A DNA stretch of 10,436 nt from Phycisphaeraceae bacterium (GTDB lineage Bacteria > Planctomycetota > Phycisphaerae > Phycisphaerales > Phycisphaeraceae), in the NCBI GenBank assembly GCA_020850375.1, contig JADZET010000227.1, positions 1 through 10,436 on the forward strand, given 5' to 3'. Positions 1 to 5,631 of this stretch are shown in pieces. Numbering within the stretch: the stretch's first letter is position 1; each line of letters starts with the position of its first letter. Below the pieces are notes generated by a model. The model was not told the DNA's origin and searched no databases. It saw nothing but the letters and a program-made list of their open reading frames with translations. The position numbers and the translations under genes were made by a program.

Positions 1-71
1 CCCTGGAGCTTGAGGAAAAGGGCTACGGCTGGCTCGAGCAGGAGATCGGCGAGCCGATCGCCAGCGCGTGA
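1..71 (+). CDS. sufC: SufC, Fe-S assembly ATPase (C-terminal end only)
   Basis: Only the last 22 codons and the TGA stop (69-71) are in the window; the reading frame starts at base 3. The visible tail contains EEKGYGWLEQE, which matches the C-terminus of SufC ATPases as I remember it (E. coli SufC ends with a closely similar EEQGYGWL segment). SufC is the ABC-type ATPase that energises the SufBCD scaffold in the cytoplasm. The next gene is sufD, 48 bases downstream on the same strand, which fits a sufB-sufC-sufD order, with sufB expected upstream outside the window. The ATPase motifs lie outside the window, so the call rests on the short tail and on context. A SufB C-terminus was considered, but it usually ends differently (a LIELEMEG-like segment). 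Confidence 0.8.
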   Translation, partial: LELEEKGYGWLEQEIGEPIASA

Positions 72-119
72 GTCTGAAGCACTGAGCATTCAACCGAACC
101 CTCGACGCGAATAGACGCC

Positions 120-1442
120 ATGACCACACTGACCGCACCGACCACCACCGAACCTTTCCTGACGCACCTCGACCGCGTCCCGGCCGGGCCGGCCTGGCTG
201 ACAGAGATCCGCCAGCGCGGGCTCGCACGCTACCGCCAGCTCGGACTGCCGACGATCCGCGATGAAGAGTGGCGCTACACGCGCATTGACGCGATCTCGC
301 GCGGCTCCTTCGAGCCCGCCCCGGCCAAGCCGGCGTCAATCGTCGGTGGCGCCAAGGCGCTCGACCCGCACGACCTGGGCCTGACCGGCCCGCGGCTGGT
401 CTTCGTCAACGGCCGATTCTCGCCGGAGCTCTCGCGGATCGACAAGCTCCCGAAGGGTGTCGCCGTCGGCGGCCTGGGCGCGGCCATCGCGGCCAACCAA
501 CCCGTCGTGCGTGAGCACCTGGGCCAGTACCTGGACATCAGCCATGACGCCTTCGGGGCGTTGAATCTCGCCTTCCTCGAGGACGGCGGGTTCGTGCACG
601 TGCCGGCCGGCGTCAAGCTCGACCAGCCCGTGCACCTGCTCTACGTGTCCACCCCCGGAAGTTCCGCCGGTGTGTGTCACCCGCACAACTTGCTGGTCAT
701 CGAGACCGGGGCGAAGGCCACGGTCGTCGAGGACTACCTGAGCCTGGGCGAGGACACCAACTTCTCCAACGCTGTCACCGAGCTGGTCGTCGGCGACGAG
801 GCCGACGTCGAGCACTACCTGATCGAGCGGGAGAGCGAACGGTCGCTGAACGTCTCGACGCTGCGCATCCAGCAGGGCGCGTCCTCCAAGTTCTCCTCGC
901 ACTCCGTGCTGATGGGCGGCCAGCTCGTCCGCAACAACGTCCACCCGGTGCTGGCCGGCCAGGGCGCGTGGTCGCTGCTCAACGGGCTCTACCTGGTGAC
1001 GAACCAGGCCCACGTGGACAACCACATGCGCGTCGAGCACGTGGCGGCGCATTGCGACAGCCGGCAGTTCTACCGCGGCATCCTGACCGATCAGGCGTCC
1101 TCGATCTTCTCCGGCCGGATCAAGGTCCACCGCGGGGCCCAGAAGACCGACGCCAAGCAGAACAGCTCGAACCTGCTGCTGTCCGACGACGCCCAGGCGA
1201 ACACCAAGCCCCAGCTCGAGATCTACGCCGACGACGTCAAGTGCACCCACGGGGCGACGATCGGCCAGCTCGACCCCGAGGGGATGTTCTACCTGCGCTC
1301 GCGCGGGATCGACGCCGTGACGGCCCGTGGCCTGCTCATCCGCGCCTTCGCCGGCGAGAGCCTCGACCGCATGGGCCACGAAGCCCTGCGGGCGGAGCTG
1401 GAGAAGCGGTTCCTCGAACGCCTGCCCCTGGGTGACGCCTAG
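120..1442 (+). CDS. sufD: SufD, Fe-S cluster scaffold subunit
   Basis: This 440-residue protein is the SufD subunit of the cytoplasmic SufBC2D scaffold, on which nascent Fe-S clusters are built. The N-terminal part carries the [10 protein letters not shown] segment (about residues 49-58) typical of SufD. The central part is the repetitive beta-helix core of the SufB/SufD family. The C-terminal part has the family hallmark [11 protein letters not shown] followed by FYLRSRGI (about residues 375-395). His377 in this motif corresponds, from memory of E. coli SufD, to the histidine implicated in cluster assembly with SufB. The length is slightly above that of E. coli SufD (about 423). The ATG at 120 gives a sensible N-terminus (MTTLTAP) but has no clear Shine-Dalgarno sequence. 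The gene follows sufC by 48 bases and precedes a sulfurtransferase gene by 101 bases, so it is probably co-transcribed with both. The first 20 bases around its start are nearly identical to those of sufS. Confidence 0.96.
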   Translation: MTTLTAPTTTEPFLTHLDRVPAGPAWLTEIRQRGLARYRQLGLPTIRDEEWRYTRIDAISRGSFEPAPAKPASIVGGAKALDPHDLGLTGPRLVFVNGRFSPELSRIDKLPKGVAVGGLGAAIAANQPVVREHLGQYLDISHDAFGALNLAFLEDGGFVHVPAGVKLDQPVHLLYVSTPGSSAGVCHPHNLLVIETGAKATVVEDYLSLGEDTNFSNAVTELVVGDEADVEHYLIERESERSLNVSTLRIQQGASSKFSSHSVLMGGQLVRNNVHPVLAGQGAWSLLNGLYLVTNQAHVDNHMRVEHVAAHCDSRQFYRGILTDQASSIFSGRIKVHRGAQKTDAKQNSSNLLLSDDAQANTKPQLEIYADDVKCTHGATIGQLDPEGMFYLRSRGIDAVTARGLLIRAFAGESLDRMGHEALRAELEKRFLERLPLGDA

Positions 1443-1543
1443 TCCTCCCCCGAAGTAAGAAGGGAAGACTTTCCCGAGGTGAAGTTGTTACGCTTGCGGC
1501 GGCCGAGGAAGAAGTCGGGGATGTCGGCCGTAAGGGAACGAAC

Positions 1544-2395
1544 ATGACCCAGCCATACGCTCATCCCGAGTCGGTGGTCTCGACGCAGTGGGTGGACGAG
1601 CATCGCGGACAGACGGACCTCTACCGCATCGTCGAGTCGGACGAGGACGTCCTTCTCTACGAGACGGGCCACGTCCCCGAGGCGGTCAAGATCGACTGGA
1701 TCAATGACCTCAACGACCCAGTCGTGCGCGACTACATCGACAACGCTAAATTCGCCGCCCTCTGCGCCAGGCACGGCATCGGCAACGACACGACGGTGAT
1801 CTTCTACGGCGACAAGAGCAACTGGTGGGCGTGCTACGCCTTCTGGGTCTTCCGCCTGATGGGCCACGACAAGCTCAAGATCATGGACGGCGGGCGCGGC
1901 AAATGGATGGCCGAGGGCCGCGCGACGACCACGACCCGACCGAGCTATCCCGAGAAGACCTACCAGGTCACGCACCCGCGGCGCGGCATCCGCGCCTTCC
2001 GTGACGACGTGCTCCGCCACGTCCGCGCCGGCCGGCCCCTGGTCGACGTGCGGAGCATGGAGGAATTCACCGGCAAGCTCACGCACATGCCCGACTACCC
2101 GCAGGAGGGCGTCCTCCGCGGCGGGCACATCCCCGGGGCCAAGAGCTGCCCGTGGATGCGGGCGGTCAACGCCGACGGCACCTTCAAGAGCCGGGCCGAG
2201 CTCGAGGCGATCTACCAGGGCGAGTTGGGCCTCAAGATTCTCGATGACGTGGTGGCCTACTGCCGGATCGGCGAGCGCTCGAGCCACACCTGGTTTGTTT
2301 TGACGTGCCTGCTGGGCTTCGACACCGTCCGCAACTACGACGGCTCCTGGACGGAGTGGGGCAATGCCGTGGGCATGCCGATCGAGAAAGGATGA
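1544..2395 (+). CDS. sseA: SseA-type two-domain rhodanese (thiosulfate/3-mercaptopyruvate sulfurtransferase)
   Basis: This 283-residue protein has two rhodanese domains. The first (about 8-135) is inactive, with the family landmarks [30 protein letters not shown] and a GGRGKW turn. The second (about 150-280) carries [27 protein letters not shown] and the active-site loop YCRIGERSS, whose Cys240 would hold the persulfide. These enzymes move sulfane sulfur from thiosulfate or 3-mercaptopyruvate to a thiol acceptor. The sequence closely resembles actinobacterial SseA (M. tuberculosis Rv3283) as I remember it, in both the loop and the flanking segments. In that organism sseA sits beside a SufE-like gene, as it does here. 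A rhodanese between sufD and sufE is unusual and suggests a role in sulfur supply for cluster assembly. The ATG at 1544 has only a weak AAGGGA upstream. Donor specificity cannot be read from the sequence. Confidence 0.93.
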   Translation: MTQPYAHPESVVSTQWVDEHRGQTDLYRIVESDEDVLLYETGHVPEAVKIDWINDLNDPVVRDYIDNAKFAALCARHGIGNDTTVIFYGDKSNWWACYAFWVFRLMGHDKLKIMDGGRGKWMAEGRATTTTRPSYPEKTYQVTHPRRGIRAFRDDVLRHVRAGRPLVDVRSMEEFTGKLTHMPDYPQEGVLRGGHIPGAKSCPWMRAVNADGTFKSRAELEAIYQGELGLKILDDVVAYCRIGERSSHTWFVLTCLLGFDTVRNYDGSWTEWGNAVGMPIEKG

Positions 2396-2399
2396 AGAG

Positions 2400-2524
2400 T
2401 TTCACCACAGAGGACACGGAGAACACGGAGGCGGAAAGACAGAGAAGTAATCGAGTGCGAATCAAACAAACATTGGCATCACCTCCGTGTCTTCTCCGTG
2501 CACTCCGTGTCCTCCGTGGTAAAA
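2400..2524. repeat. MITE-like element with imperfect terminal inverted repeats (CCACAGAGGACACGGAG family)
   Basis: The left arm (2400-2421) reads TTTCACCACAGAGGACACGG plus AG. The right arm (2503-2524) is its reverse complement with 20 of 22 positions matching. Inside each arm an ACACGGAG-type unit recurs (2422-2430 on the left; two further units in 2482-2501 on the right), so the right arm is one unit longer. The roughly 50-base core (2432-2481) is less GC-rich than the flanking genes and carries no gene. I have seen repeats of this type scattered through many planctomycete and other environmental genomes, where they are often mis-annotated as small proteins containing FTTEDTENTE or VSSVSSVV. 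It lies entirely between the sseA stop and the sufE start, with no gene broken. Transcribed in the operon, it would fold into a long hairpin. Confidence 0.85.
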
Positions 2525-2543
2525 CGCATTGAATGCATACACC

Positions 2544-2993
2544 ATGCCGAATCGACTGGACGAGGTTGCCGAGGTCTTCCAGAGCGTCGAGCCCGAGACA
2601 CGGCTCGAACTGCTGCTGGACTACAGCCGCAAGCTGCCTCCTCTGCCCGCGAGGCTCACCACCCAGCGTGACGCGGGCCTGCACCGCGTGCACGAGTGCA
2701 TGACACCCGTCTTCCTGTGGGTGGAGGCCGAGGGGGACAAGCTGCGTCTCTGGATCGACGTCGCCCCCGAGTCGCCGACGGTGGCGGGGATGCTGGCGAT
2801 CGTGGTCGAGGCGCTCGACGGCAGGCCGATCGAGGCCGTCAAGGATCTGCCGCTGGATCTGATCCAGAAGCTGGCCCTGGCCGACGTGCTGCGGATGAAC
2901 CGCGCCGTCGGCATCGGCGCGATCCTCGGCCGGATCAAACGCGAGGCCGCGACGCTGGCCGCATCGTCTCAGTCCAACGCCCTGCAATCCTGA
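2544..2993 (+). CDS. sufE: SufE, cysteine-desulfurase/sulfurtransferase partner
   Basis: This 149-residue protein of the SufE/YgdK family accepts a persulfide on a conserved cysteine and passes sulfur to the SufBCD scaffold. The key motif is HRVHECMTPVFLWVE (about residues 48-62), with Cys52 as the expected acceptor. This form resembles actinobacterial SufE-like proteins more than E. coli SufE, which has a GCQS motif. The C-terminal half has the FADV-like ALADVLRMNRAVGIGAIL segment typical of the family. I chose the ATG at 2544. An upstream in-frame TTG at 2529 would add five residues but lies at the edge of the repeat and is less plausible. No Shine-Dalgarno sequence is visible. The stop codon overlaps an in-frame ATG of sufS (TGATG at 2991-2995), which suggests translational coupling. 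The gene sits between sseA and sufS. Confidence 0.93.
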   Translation: MPNRLDEVAEVFQSVEPETRLELLLDYSRKLPPLPARLTTQRDAGLHRVHECMTPVFLWVEAEGDKLRLWIDVAPESPTVAGMLAIVVEALDGRPIEAVKDLPLDLIQKLALADVLRMNRAVGIGAILGRIKREAATLAASSQSNALQS

Positions 2994-3001
2994 TGCATGC
3001 C

Positions 3002-4252
3002 ATGACCACACTCACCGCCACGAACACGTCCGTCGCCAAGGCCGAGCAACTGCGGCGGGACTTTCCCATCCTCGGCCGGCAGGTGCACGGCAAGCCGCTG
3101 GTCTACCTGGACAACGCCGCCACGACACAGAAGCCCGCGGCCGTGATCGAGGCGATCCGTCATTACTACGAGTCCGCCAACGCCAACGTGCACCGCGGCG
3201 TGCACGCGCTCAGCCAGGAGGCGACGGAGCTCTATGAGGGCGCCCGGGTGAAGCTGCGCGACTTCATCGGTGCGGCCAGCGAGCAGGAGATCGTCTTTGT
3301 CCGCGGCGCGACCGAGGCGATCAACCTCGTGGCCTTCGCCTACGGGCGCAGCGTCCTGAAGCCCGGCCGCGAGGTGCTGATCACGGCCATGGAGCACCAC
3401 TCGAACATCGTGCCCTGGCAGATGCTTTGTGAGCAGACCGGCGCGACGCTCCGCGTGGCCCCGATCGATGATCGCGGCCAGCTCGTCTGGCCCGAGTTCG
3501 AGAAGCTCTTGACGAACAAGACCGCCATCGTCGCCGCGACGCACGTCTCCAACGCCCTGGGCACGATCAATCCCGTCGCCGAGATGGCTGCACTTGCCCA
3601 TCAACGTGGCGCGGTGCTGATCGTCGACGGCGCCCAGGCCGTCAGCCACATGCCCGTGAACGTGGCCGAGCTCGGCTGCGATTTTTACGCCTTCTCCGGC
3701 CACAAGATGTTCGGCCCCATGGGCGTCGGCGTCCTCTACGGCCGCAAGGCGCTGCTCGATGCGATGCCCCCCTGGCAGGGCGGCGGGGACATGATCCGCT
3801 CGGTGAGCTTCGAGAAGACGACCTACAACGACCTGCCCTACAAGTTCGAGGCCGGCACGCCCGACGTCGCCGGCGCCGTCGGCCTGGGCGCGGCCATCGA
3901 CTATCTCCGCGCCGCGGACATGGCGTGGATCGAGCAGTACGAGCACGAGCTCTTGGCCTACGGCGAGTCGTTGCTGAGCAAGGTATCGGGGCTCAAATTG
4001 ATCGGCCAAGCCGAGCGGCGTGCAGCCGTACTCTCGTTCGTGTTCGACGACATCCACCCCCACGACGCCGGGACGGTCCTGGACACCCTGGGCGTGGCCG
4101 TGCGGACGGGCCACCACTGTGCCCAGCCGGTGATGGACCGCTTCGACGTGCCGGCGACGATCCGCGCCTCGCTGGCTTTCTACAATACGCCCGCCGATCT
4201 GGACGCCCTGGCCGCGGGGCTGAACCAGGTCATCAAGATGTTCCGCGGATAA
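3002..4252 (+). CDS. sufS: SufS, type II cysteine desulfurase
   Basis: This 416-residue PLP enzyme removes sulfur from L-cysteine, giving alanine and an enzyme persulfide that feeds Fe-S cluster assembly. Visible landmarks are the N-terminal YLDNAATTQKP (35-45), NANVHRGVH (60-68), the PLP-contacting MEHHSNIVPW with His132, VDGAQA (208-213), the Schiff-base lysine Lys235 in FSGHKMFGPMG, and the catalytic Cys373 in VRTGHHCAQP. The DDIHPHD segment (349-355) resembles SufU-dependent SufS enzymes of the B. subtilis type, where a histidine in this segment engages the zinc of SufU. That fits the sufU gene eight bases downstream. I chose the ATG at 3002. An in-frame ATG at 2993 overlaps the sufE stop and would add MHA; coupling makes that alternative credible. 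Neither start has a Shine-Dalgarno sequence. Confidence 0.96.
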   Translation: MTTLTATNTSVAKAEQLRRDFPILGRQVHGKPLVYLDNAATTQKPAAVIEAIRHYYESANANVHRGVHALSQEATELYEGARVKLRDFIGAASEQEIVFVRGATEAINLVAFAYGRSVLKPGREVLITAMEHHSNIVPWQMLCEQTGATLRVAPIDDRGQLVWPEFEKLLTNKTAIVAATHVSNALGTINPVAEMAALAHQRGAVLIVDGAQAVSHMPVNVAELGCDFYAFSGHKMFGPMGVGVLYGRKALLDAMPPWQGGGDMIRSVSFEKTTYNDLPYKFEAGTPDVAGAVGLGAAIDYLRAADMAWIEQYEHELLAYGESLLSKVSGLKLIGQAERRAAVLSFVFDDIHPHDAGTVLDTLGVAVRTGHHCAQPVMDRFDVPATIRASLAFYNTPADLDALAAGLNQVIKMFRG

Positions 4253-4260
4253 ACCTGCCC

Positions 4261-4710
4261 ATGGACCTGAGCGAGCTTTATCAAGACCTGATCCTCGACC
4301 ACGGCAAGCGCCCGCGCAACGTGGGCGAACTGCCCGGCCACAATCGGGAGGCCCAGGGGTTTAATCCCCTCTGCGGCGACAAGCTCACGCTCTACCTGCG
4401 GGTGGACGACGGCAAGGTCACGGACGCAAAGTTCGTCGGCAAGAGTTGTGCGATCTGCACCGCCAGCGCGTCGATGATGACCGAGGAACTCGCCGGCCAC
4501 AGCGAGGCCGAGGCTCGCGAGCTGTTCACCCGTTTTCATGATCTCATGACGGGCAAGATCACGGACGAGCAGAGGCCCGAATCGATGGACCGCCTCTCGG
4601 CCCTCGGCGGCGTGCGACGCTTCCCCATGCGGGTTAAGTGCGCTACGCTTCCCTGGCACACCCTGATCGCCGCCCTGGACAACCAACCCCAGACGGTCAA
4701 GACGGAATAG
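4261..4710 (+). CDS. sufU: SufU, zinc-dependent sulfur acceptor (NifU/IscU-like)
   Basis: This 149-residue protein, close to the usual SufU length, receives sulfur from SufS. The expected zinc ligands are all present: Cys38 and Asp40 in FNPLCGDK, Cys63 in GKSCAICTASASMM, and Cys127 in RVKCATLPW. A spacer between the second and third cysteine motifs (about 79-110) is longer than in IscU, which is the diagnostic SufU feature, so this is not a housekeeping IscU scaffold. There is one extra cysteine (Cys66) where many relatives have serine (CAIS versus CAIC). The gene starts eight bases after the sufS stop and ends 11 bases before the sufT-like gene, so it is clearly in the operon. No Shine-Dalgarno sequence is visible before the ATG, so translation may be coupled to sufS. 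Confidence 0.95.
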   Translation: MDLSELYQDLILDHGKRPRNVGELPGHNREAQGFNPLCGDKLTLYLRVDDGKVTDAKFVGKSCAICTASASMMTEELAGHSEAEARELFTRFHDLMTGKITDEQRPESMDRLSALGGVRRFPMRVKCATLPWHTLIAALDNQPQTVKTE

Positions 4711-4721
4711 GTTTTAGCAGC

Positions 4722-5180
4722 ATGAGTCAGCCCGAACCGATCCAACCGACCCCGCCCCCGGAAGCGCCCCCGGAAGTGTCCCCGGAAGTGTCCCCGGAAG
4801 CGATCACGCCATCCGTGGCCTCTGGGCAAGCCAACGCGGACGGGACGTTCAACTACCCCCTGGCCCCCGAGCACGTCGAGAAGGTCAAGGACCGCGTGAT
4901 CGAGGCCATCCAGAATGTCTACGACCCCGAGATCCCCGTGAACATCTTCGAGCTGGGCCTGATCTACGACGTGCAGGTCCAGCCCAGCGGCGACGTGCAG
5001 ATCAAGATGACGCTGACCTCCCCCGCCTGCCCGGCCGCGCAGGAGATCCCCGTCGACGTGCGGGTCAAGGTCGGCCGCATCCCCGAGGTCAAGCAGGTCG
5101 ACGTGCAGATCGTCTGGGACCCGCCCTGGGGCCCGAACTTCATGAGCGAAGTCGCCAAGGTCACGCTGGGGATGATGTGA
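4722..5180 (+). CDS. sufT: SufT-like DUF59/MIP18 family Fe-S maturation protein
   Basis: This 152-residue protein has a DUF59 (MIP18/PaaD) domain at about residues 50-152. It contains VYDPEIPVNIFELGLIYDV (67-84) and a conserved cysteine, Cys103, in LTSPACPAAQEIP. Proteins of this kind encoded at the end of SUF operons are called SufT and take part in Fe-S cluster maturation or carriage. The first 45 or so residues are a low-complexity Pro/Glu/Ser-rich tail containing a tetrapeptide repeat and are probably disordered. I chose the ATG at 4722, 11 bases after the sufU stop. An earlier in-frame ATG at 4638 lies inside sufU and is rejected. The TGA at 5178-5180 is followed within 13 bases by a strong inverted repeat, so this is probably the last gene of the operon. 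Confidence 0.9.
   Translation: MSQPEPIQPTPPPEAPPEVSPEVSPEAITPSVASGQANADGTFNYPLAPEHVEKVKDRVIEAIQNVYDPEIPVNIFELGLIYDVQVQPSGDVQIKMTLTSPACPAAQEIPVDVRVKVGRIPEVKQVDVQIVWDPPWGPNFMSEVAKVTLGMM
4758..4805 (+). repeat. 12-bp tandem repeat, four units, in the sufT 5' coding region
   Basis: Four head-to-tail 12-base units begin at 4758, 4770, 4782 and 4794. Each starts with CCGGAAG. Units two and three are identical (CCGGAAGTGTCC); the first and fourth differ in the second half. The units are in frame and encode PEAP, PEVS, PEVS and PEAI in the N-terminal tail of the SufT-like protein. Gain or loss of a unit would keep the frame. Confidence 0.85.
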
Positions 5181-5192
5181 TCGCGTTGACTT

Positions 5193-5266
5193 GTAGGGCA
5201 CGCATCCTGCGTGCCAGGGGGCGCGGGAAGCCATCCGAAAACCGGCACGCAGGATGCGTGCCCTAC
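5193..5266. repeat. Perfect 23-bp inverted repeat with nested palindromes; possible bidirectional terminator
   Basis: The left arm (5193-5215) and right arm (5244-5266) are exact reverse complements over 23 bases, separated by 28 bases. Each arm also folds on itself: GGCACGCA, TCC, TGCGTGCC is an 8-bp stem with a 3-base loop. I recall repeats of the type TAGGGCACGCATCCTGCGTG as common dispersed elements in planctomycete and some other genomes. It lies between the convergent sufT-like and cupin genes, where a hairpin could stop transcription from both sides, although no T-tract follows. The outer end of the right arm supplies the cupin stop codon (CTA on the + strand at 5263-5265). Confidence 0.9.
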
Positions 5267-5595
5267 CTCACCAGCGTCAGCAGAAACCGAGTCGGTTCGA
5301 CGGCGCTCAGGCGATGCGGCGCGTTGGCGGGCATGAGCACCCAGTCGTGCGGGCCCAGGTCGTGCTCCTGGCCCTCGACGGTGAACCGCAGCCGGCCGTC
5401 GAGCATCTGCACCGTGGCCACGAACGGCGCGCGGTGGTCCGAGATCTCCTGCCCGCCGTCCATGGCGAAAAGGATCTGCTTGTGCGCCGGCAGATCGATC
5501 AGTGTCTTGCTCAGGATCCCGCCCGCCGGCACCTCGGCCAGCTTCAGCAGATTCCCGACGTGCGAACGATCAGTCTCGAACAACGGCTTAGCCAC
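5263..5595 (-). CDS. Small single-domain cupin protein
   Basis: This 110-residue protein is essentially one cupin beta-barrel. From the GTG start it reads MAKPLFETD. The first cupin motif is around DHRAPFVATVQMLDGRLRF (about 52-70) and the second is LGPHDWVLMPANAPHRL (about 80-96). One likely metal-ligand histidine lies in DHRAP and another in APHRL. Small cupins of this pattern bind a metal, but their substrate is generally unknown and cannot be read here. I chose GTG at 5593-5595 because GGAGGT lies five bases upstream. An ATG at 5628 would extend into the pfkB tail and lacks family resemblance. The gene starts 36 bases after the kinase stop on the same strand, so the two are probably one operon. 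The C-terminus (FLLTLVR) is a normal final strand, so the repeat that supplies the stop codon does not appear to truncate the fold. Confidence 0.85.
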   Translation of the reverse strand: MAKPLFETDRSHVGNLLKLAEVPAGGILSKTLIDLPAHKQILFAMDGGQEISDHRAPFVATVQMLDGRLRFTVEGQEHDLGPHDWVLMPANAPHRLSAVEPTRFLLTLVR

Positions 5596-5600
5596 GCGGC

Positions 5601-5606
5601 ACCTCC
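5601..5606 (-). promoter_or_regulatory. Shine-Dalgarno sequence setting the GTG start of the cupin gene
   Basis: On the minus strand GGAGGT ends five bases before the GTG at 5595. It is the strongest ribosome-binding site in the window and decides the start in favour of GTG over the ATG at 5628. Confidence 0.75.
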
Positions 5607-5631
5607 AGCCTTCTACCCCAGACCCCAATCC

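Noticed and set aside
1..71. Reading the truncated first gene as sufB
   Set aside because: The EEKGYGWLEQE tail matches SufC C-termini rather than SufB.
336..1379. 347-codon minus-strand open frame antisense to sufD
   Set aside because: SufD motifs are unambiguous on the + strand; the antisense frame is a compositional shadow.
1443..1543. Possible promoter or terminator in the 101-base sufD-sseA gap (TTGTTA at 1485-1490; GGGAA/TTCCC 5-bp stem at 1462-1475)
   Set aside because: No -10 hexamer lies at 16-18 bases from TTGTTA, and the stem is short with no T-tract, so neither is supported.
2392..2532. Small open frame starting with ATG overlapping the sseA stop ([13 protein letters not shown]...)
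   Set aside because: It is a translation of the inverted-repeat element. The FTTEDTENTE peptide is a familiar artefact of this repeat class, and the frame lacks a ribosome-binding site at proper spacing.
4638..4721. Earlier in-frame start for the SufT-like protein
   Set aside because: It lies inside sufU and would add 28 residues with no family resemblance; ATG 4722 has normal operon spacing.
5593..5628. ATG at 5628 as the cupin start
   Set aside because: The GTG at 5595 has GGAGGT five bases upstream, and the extra 11 residues look like translated leader.
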